9,575 nucleotides of DNA from Flavobacteriales bacterium (GTDB lineage: Bacteria > Bacteroidota > Bacteroidia > Flavobacteriales > UA16), in assembly GCA_030831885.1 (NCBI GenBank), contig JAURKF010000007.1, positions 1-9,575 of the forward strand, in the 5' to 3' direction. How positions within the stretch are numbered: position 1 is the first letter of the stretch; each line of letters begins with the position of its first letter. The position numbers and the translations under genes were made by a program. Positions 8,487-9,575 of this stretch are shown in pieces. A model generated the notes under the pieces. The model ran no database searches and was not told the origin of the DNA. It saw nothing but the letters and a program-made list of their open reading frames with translations.

Positions 8487-9575
8487 ATGAAAAGCATGTA
8501 CAAAATAGTCGTATTCTCAGCAGCAACCTTGCTTTCAATTGGTGCGCAAGCCTATCGTTATGTGGGCGCAGGAAACCCCGGCATGGCTACTCAAAATAAC
8601 AATACAGCAGAGGCTACGCGTGCTGCTGCCTGTGCGCCGGCTTCGGCACTGTTGGATTTGGAGTGGAACAACGTCCGTGCACGAATAGAAACCGGTGGAA
8701 GTATGTGGCAAAACCGCGCAAATAGCACGGCTGCTTATGAAGTACCTAAGACAGAAACCGGTGTGGGTGGAGTCTCTTCAATTTATGCCGGTGGATTGTG
8801 GATGGGCGGAAAGTCGCAAGACCAAACCCTGAAATTGGCTGCTGTTACATTCCGTGCAAATGGTAATGATTTCTGGACAGGTCCTCTTACCAATGACGGA
8901 ACAGCTGAGGTTACTGCGCAAACATGTATCGACTACGACAAATTTGCTGTGACCTTGCGCGAAGATGCCATCAAGCACAGAACGTATTGGGATTTGGTTT
9001 CTTCAGGAGCATCTGCTGAGGCTATTGCTGAGATTTTCCCGGATGGTTATGCTATGCCATCGTATTTCCAAACCTTCCCTGCTCACGGTAATACAGGTGC
9101 CGGTCAAGATTTCTATTTGGGCCCCTTCAAAGACTACAACAACAACGGTGTTTACGATCCTGAATACGGAGATTATCCATGGTATGACTTCTTGCGCGAA
9201 ATCGATTGCGCACAGCGTCGTCGGGAAGACCAGGTGCCATTGTTTGGTGACCAAACCTATTACTGGATTTTCAACGATAAAGGAAACATTCACACTGAAT
9301 CGCAAGGTCAAGCCATCGGCATGGAGGTGCGCGCTCAGGCATTTGCTTTCACCACGAACGACGAGGTGAACAATATGACCTTCCTGAATTATGTGTTGAT
9401 TAACCAGGGTTCTCAAACATTGACCGAGACTTATTTCGGTTCTTGGGTAGATGCCGACCTCGGGTTTGCTAATGATGACTATGTCGGTTGCGATGTGAAC
9501 CGAGGTCTGGGATACTGCTACAATGGTGACGCCTTTGATGAGCCTACTTCTTCATCTTTAGGATACGGTTCAAAC
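8487..9575 (+). CDS. Large secreted surface protein, 3' end cut by the window (probable type IX secretion substrate)
   Basis: The frame is open from the ATG at 8487 to the last base, giving 363 residues with no stop. It opens with a signal peptide (MKSMYKIVVFSAATLLSIGAQA|Y). Residues ~55-134 contain LEWNNVRARIETGG, AYEVPK, SSIYAGGLWMGG, LKLAAVTFRANGNDFW and TGPL. I recognise this block from large Bacteroidota surface proteins that usually end in a type IX (type A) sorting domain; that C-terminus lies beyond the window, so the sorting route is inferred. Residues 216-229 (DYNNNGVYDPEYGD) look like an EF-hand/dockerin-type calcium loop. A later block, YFGSWVDADLGFANDDYVGCD, ends near 336 and is followed by RGLGYCYN. 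Five cysteines are visible (49, 147, 241, 335, 344), so disulfides are possible. It follows the receptor closely and probably works with it at the cell surface, though it does not resemble SusD. Enzymatic activity is not apparent in the visible part. Confidence 0.88.
   Translation, partial: MKSMYKIVVFSAATLLSIGAQAYRYVGAGNPGMATQNNNTAEATRAAACAPASALLDLEWNNVRARIETGGSMWQNRANSTAAYEVPKTETGVGGVSSIYAGGLWMGGKSQDQTLKLAAVTFRANGNDFWTGPLTNDGTAEVTAQTCIDYDKFAVTLREDAIKHRTYWDLVSSGASAEAIAEIFPDGYAMPSYFQTFPAHGNTGAGQDFYLGPFKDYNNNGVYDPEYGDYPWYDFLREIDCAQRRREDQVPLFGDQTYYWIFNDKGNIHTESQGQAIGMEVRAQAFAFTTNDEVNNMTFLNYVLINQGSQTLTETYFGSWVDADLGFANDDYVGCDVNRGLGYCYNGDAFDEPTSSSLGYGSN

Noticed and set aside
8965..9416. Open frames on both strands (8965-9369 + and 9003-9416 -) near the window end
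   Set aside because: Both lie inside the + strand secreted protein starting at 8487, whose frame is open to the window end and carries a signal peptide and recognisable family blocks.

Overview
The window looks like a chromosomal segment from a member of the Bacteroidota, probably a Flavobacteriales or Cryomorphaceae-like lineage (the rank below phylum is a guess). Support comes from: a TonB-dependent receptor with an N-terminal carboxypeptidase-regulatory-like domain; a large secreted protein of the kind usually handled by the type IX secretion system; a TlpA-type thioredoxin protein with a long N-terminal region; a Bacteroidota-style promoter (an A-run followed by TTTG, then a TTTG-ending -7 element); and mostly absent Shine-Dalgarno sequences. 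All six genes lie on the + strand and coding density is very high.

Region 1 (1-4491) is a tight run of four genes: (i) an exported thioredoxin-fold protein whose 5' end is cut by the window edge, (ii) a DUF255/YyaL-type protein with an N-terminal thioredoxin-like domain and a CHWC motif, (iii) a secreted protein with degenerate YD/RHS-like repeats, and (iv) a small, very basic exported protein. Each junction is a 4-base ATGA overlap, so the four are almost certainly one transcript with coupled translation. Two are thioredoxin-fold proteins in different compartments, and three of the four carry signal peptides or the end of one.

Region 2 (4492-4683) is the only real intergenic gap. It holds a plausible promoter and a leader of about 90 bases for the next unit. 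I see no convincing rho-independent terminator in it.

Region 3 (4684-9575) is a two-gene (or longer) outer-membrane/surface unit: a complete, 1254-residue, cysteine-free TonB-dependent receptor, and 38 bases downstream a large secreted protein that runs off the window (363 residues visible, no stop). The second protein is not SusD-like, so this is not a classical SusCD glycan-uptake pair. It belongs, from memory of the family, to large surface proteins that usually end in a type IX sorting domain, but that end lies outside the window.

No CRISPR array, tRNA, rRNA, insertion sequence or defence system is visible. Nothing here is clearly a new system. The most interesting points are the receptor/non-SusD secreted partner pair and the coupled four-gene operon with two uncharacterised exported proteins.
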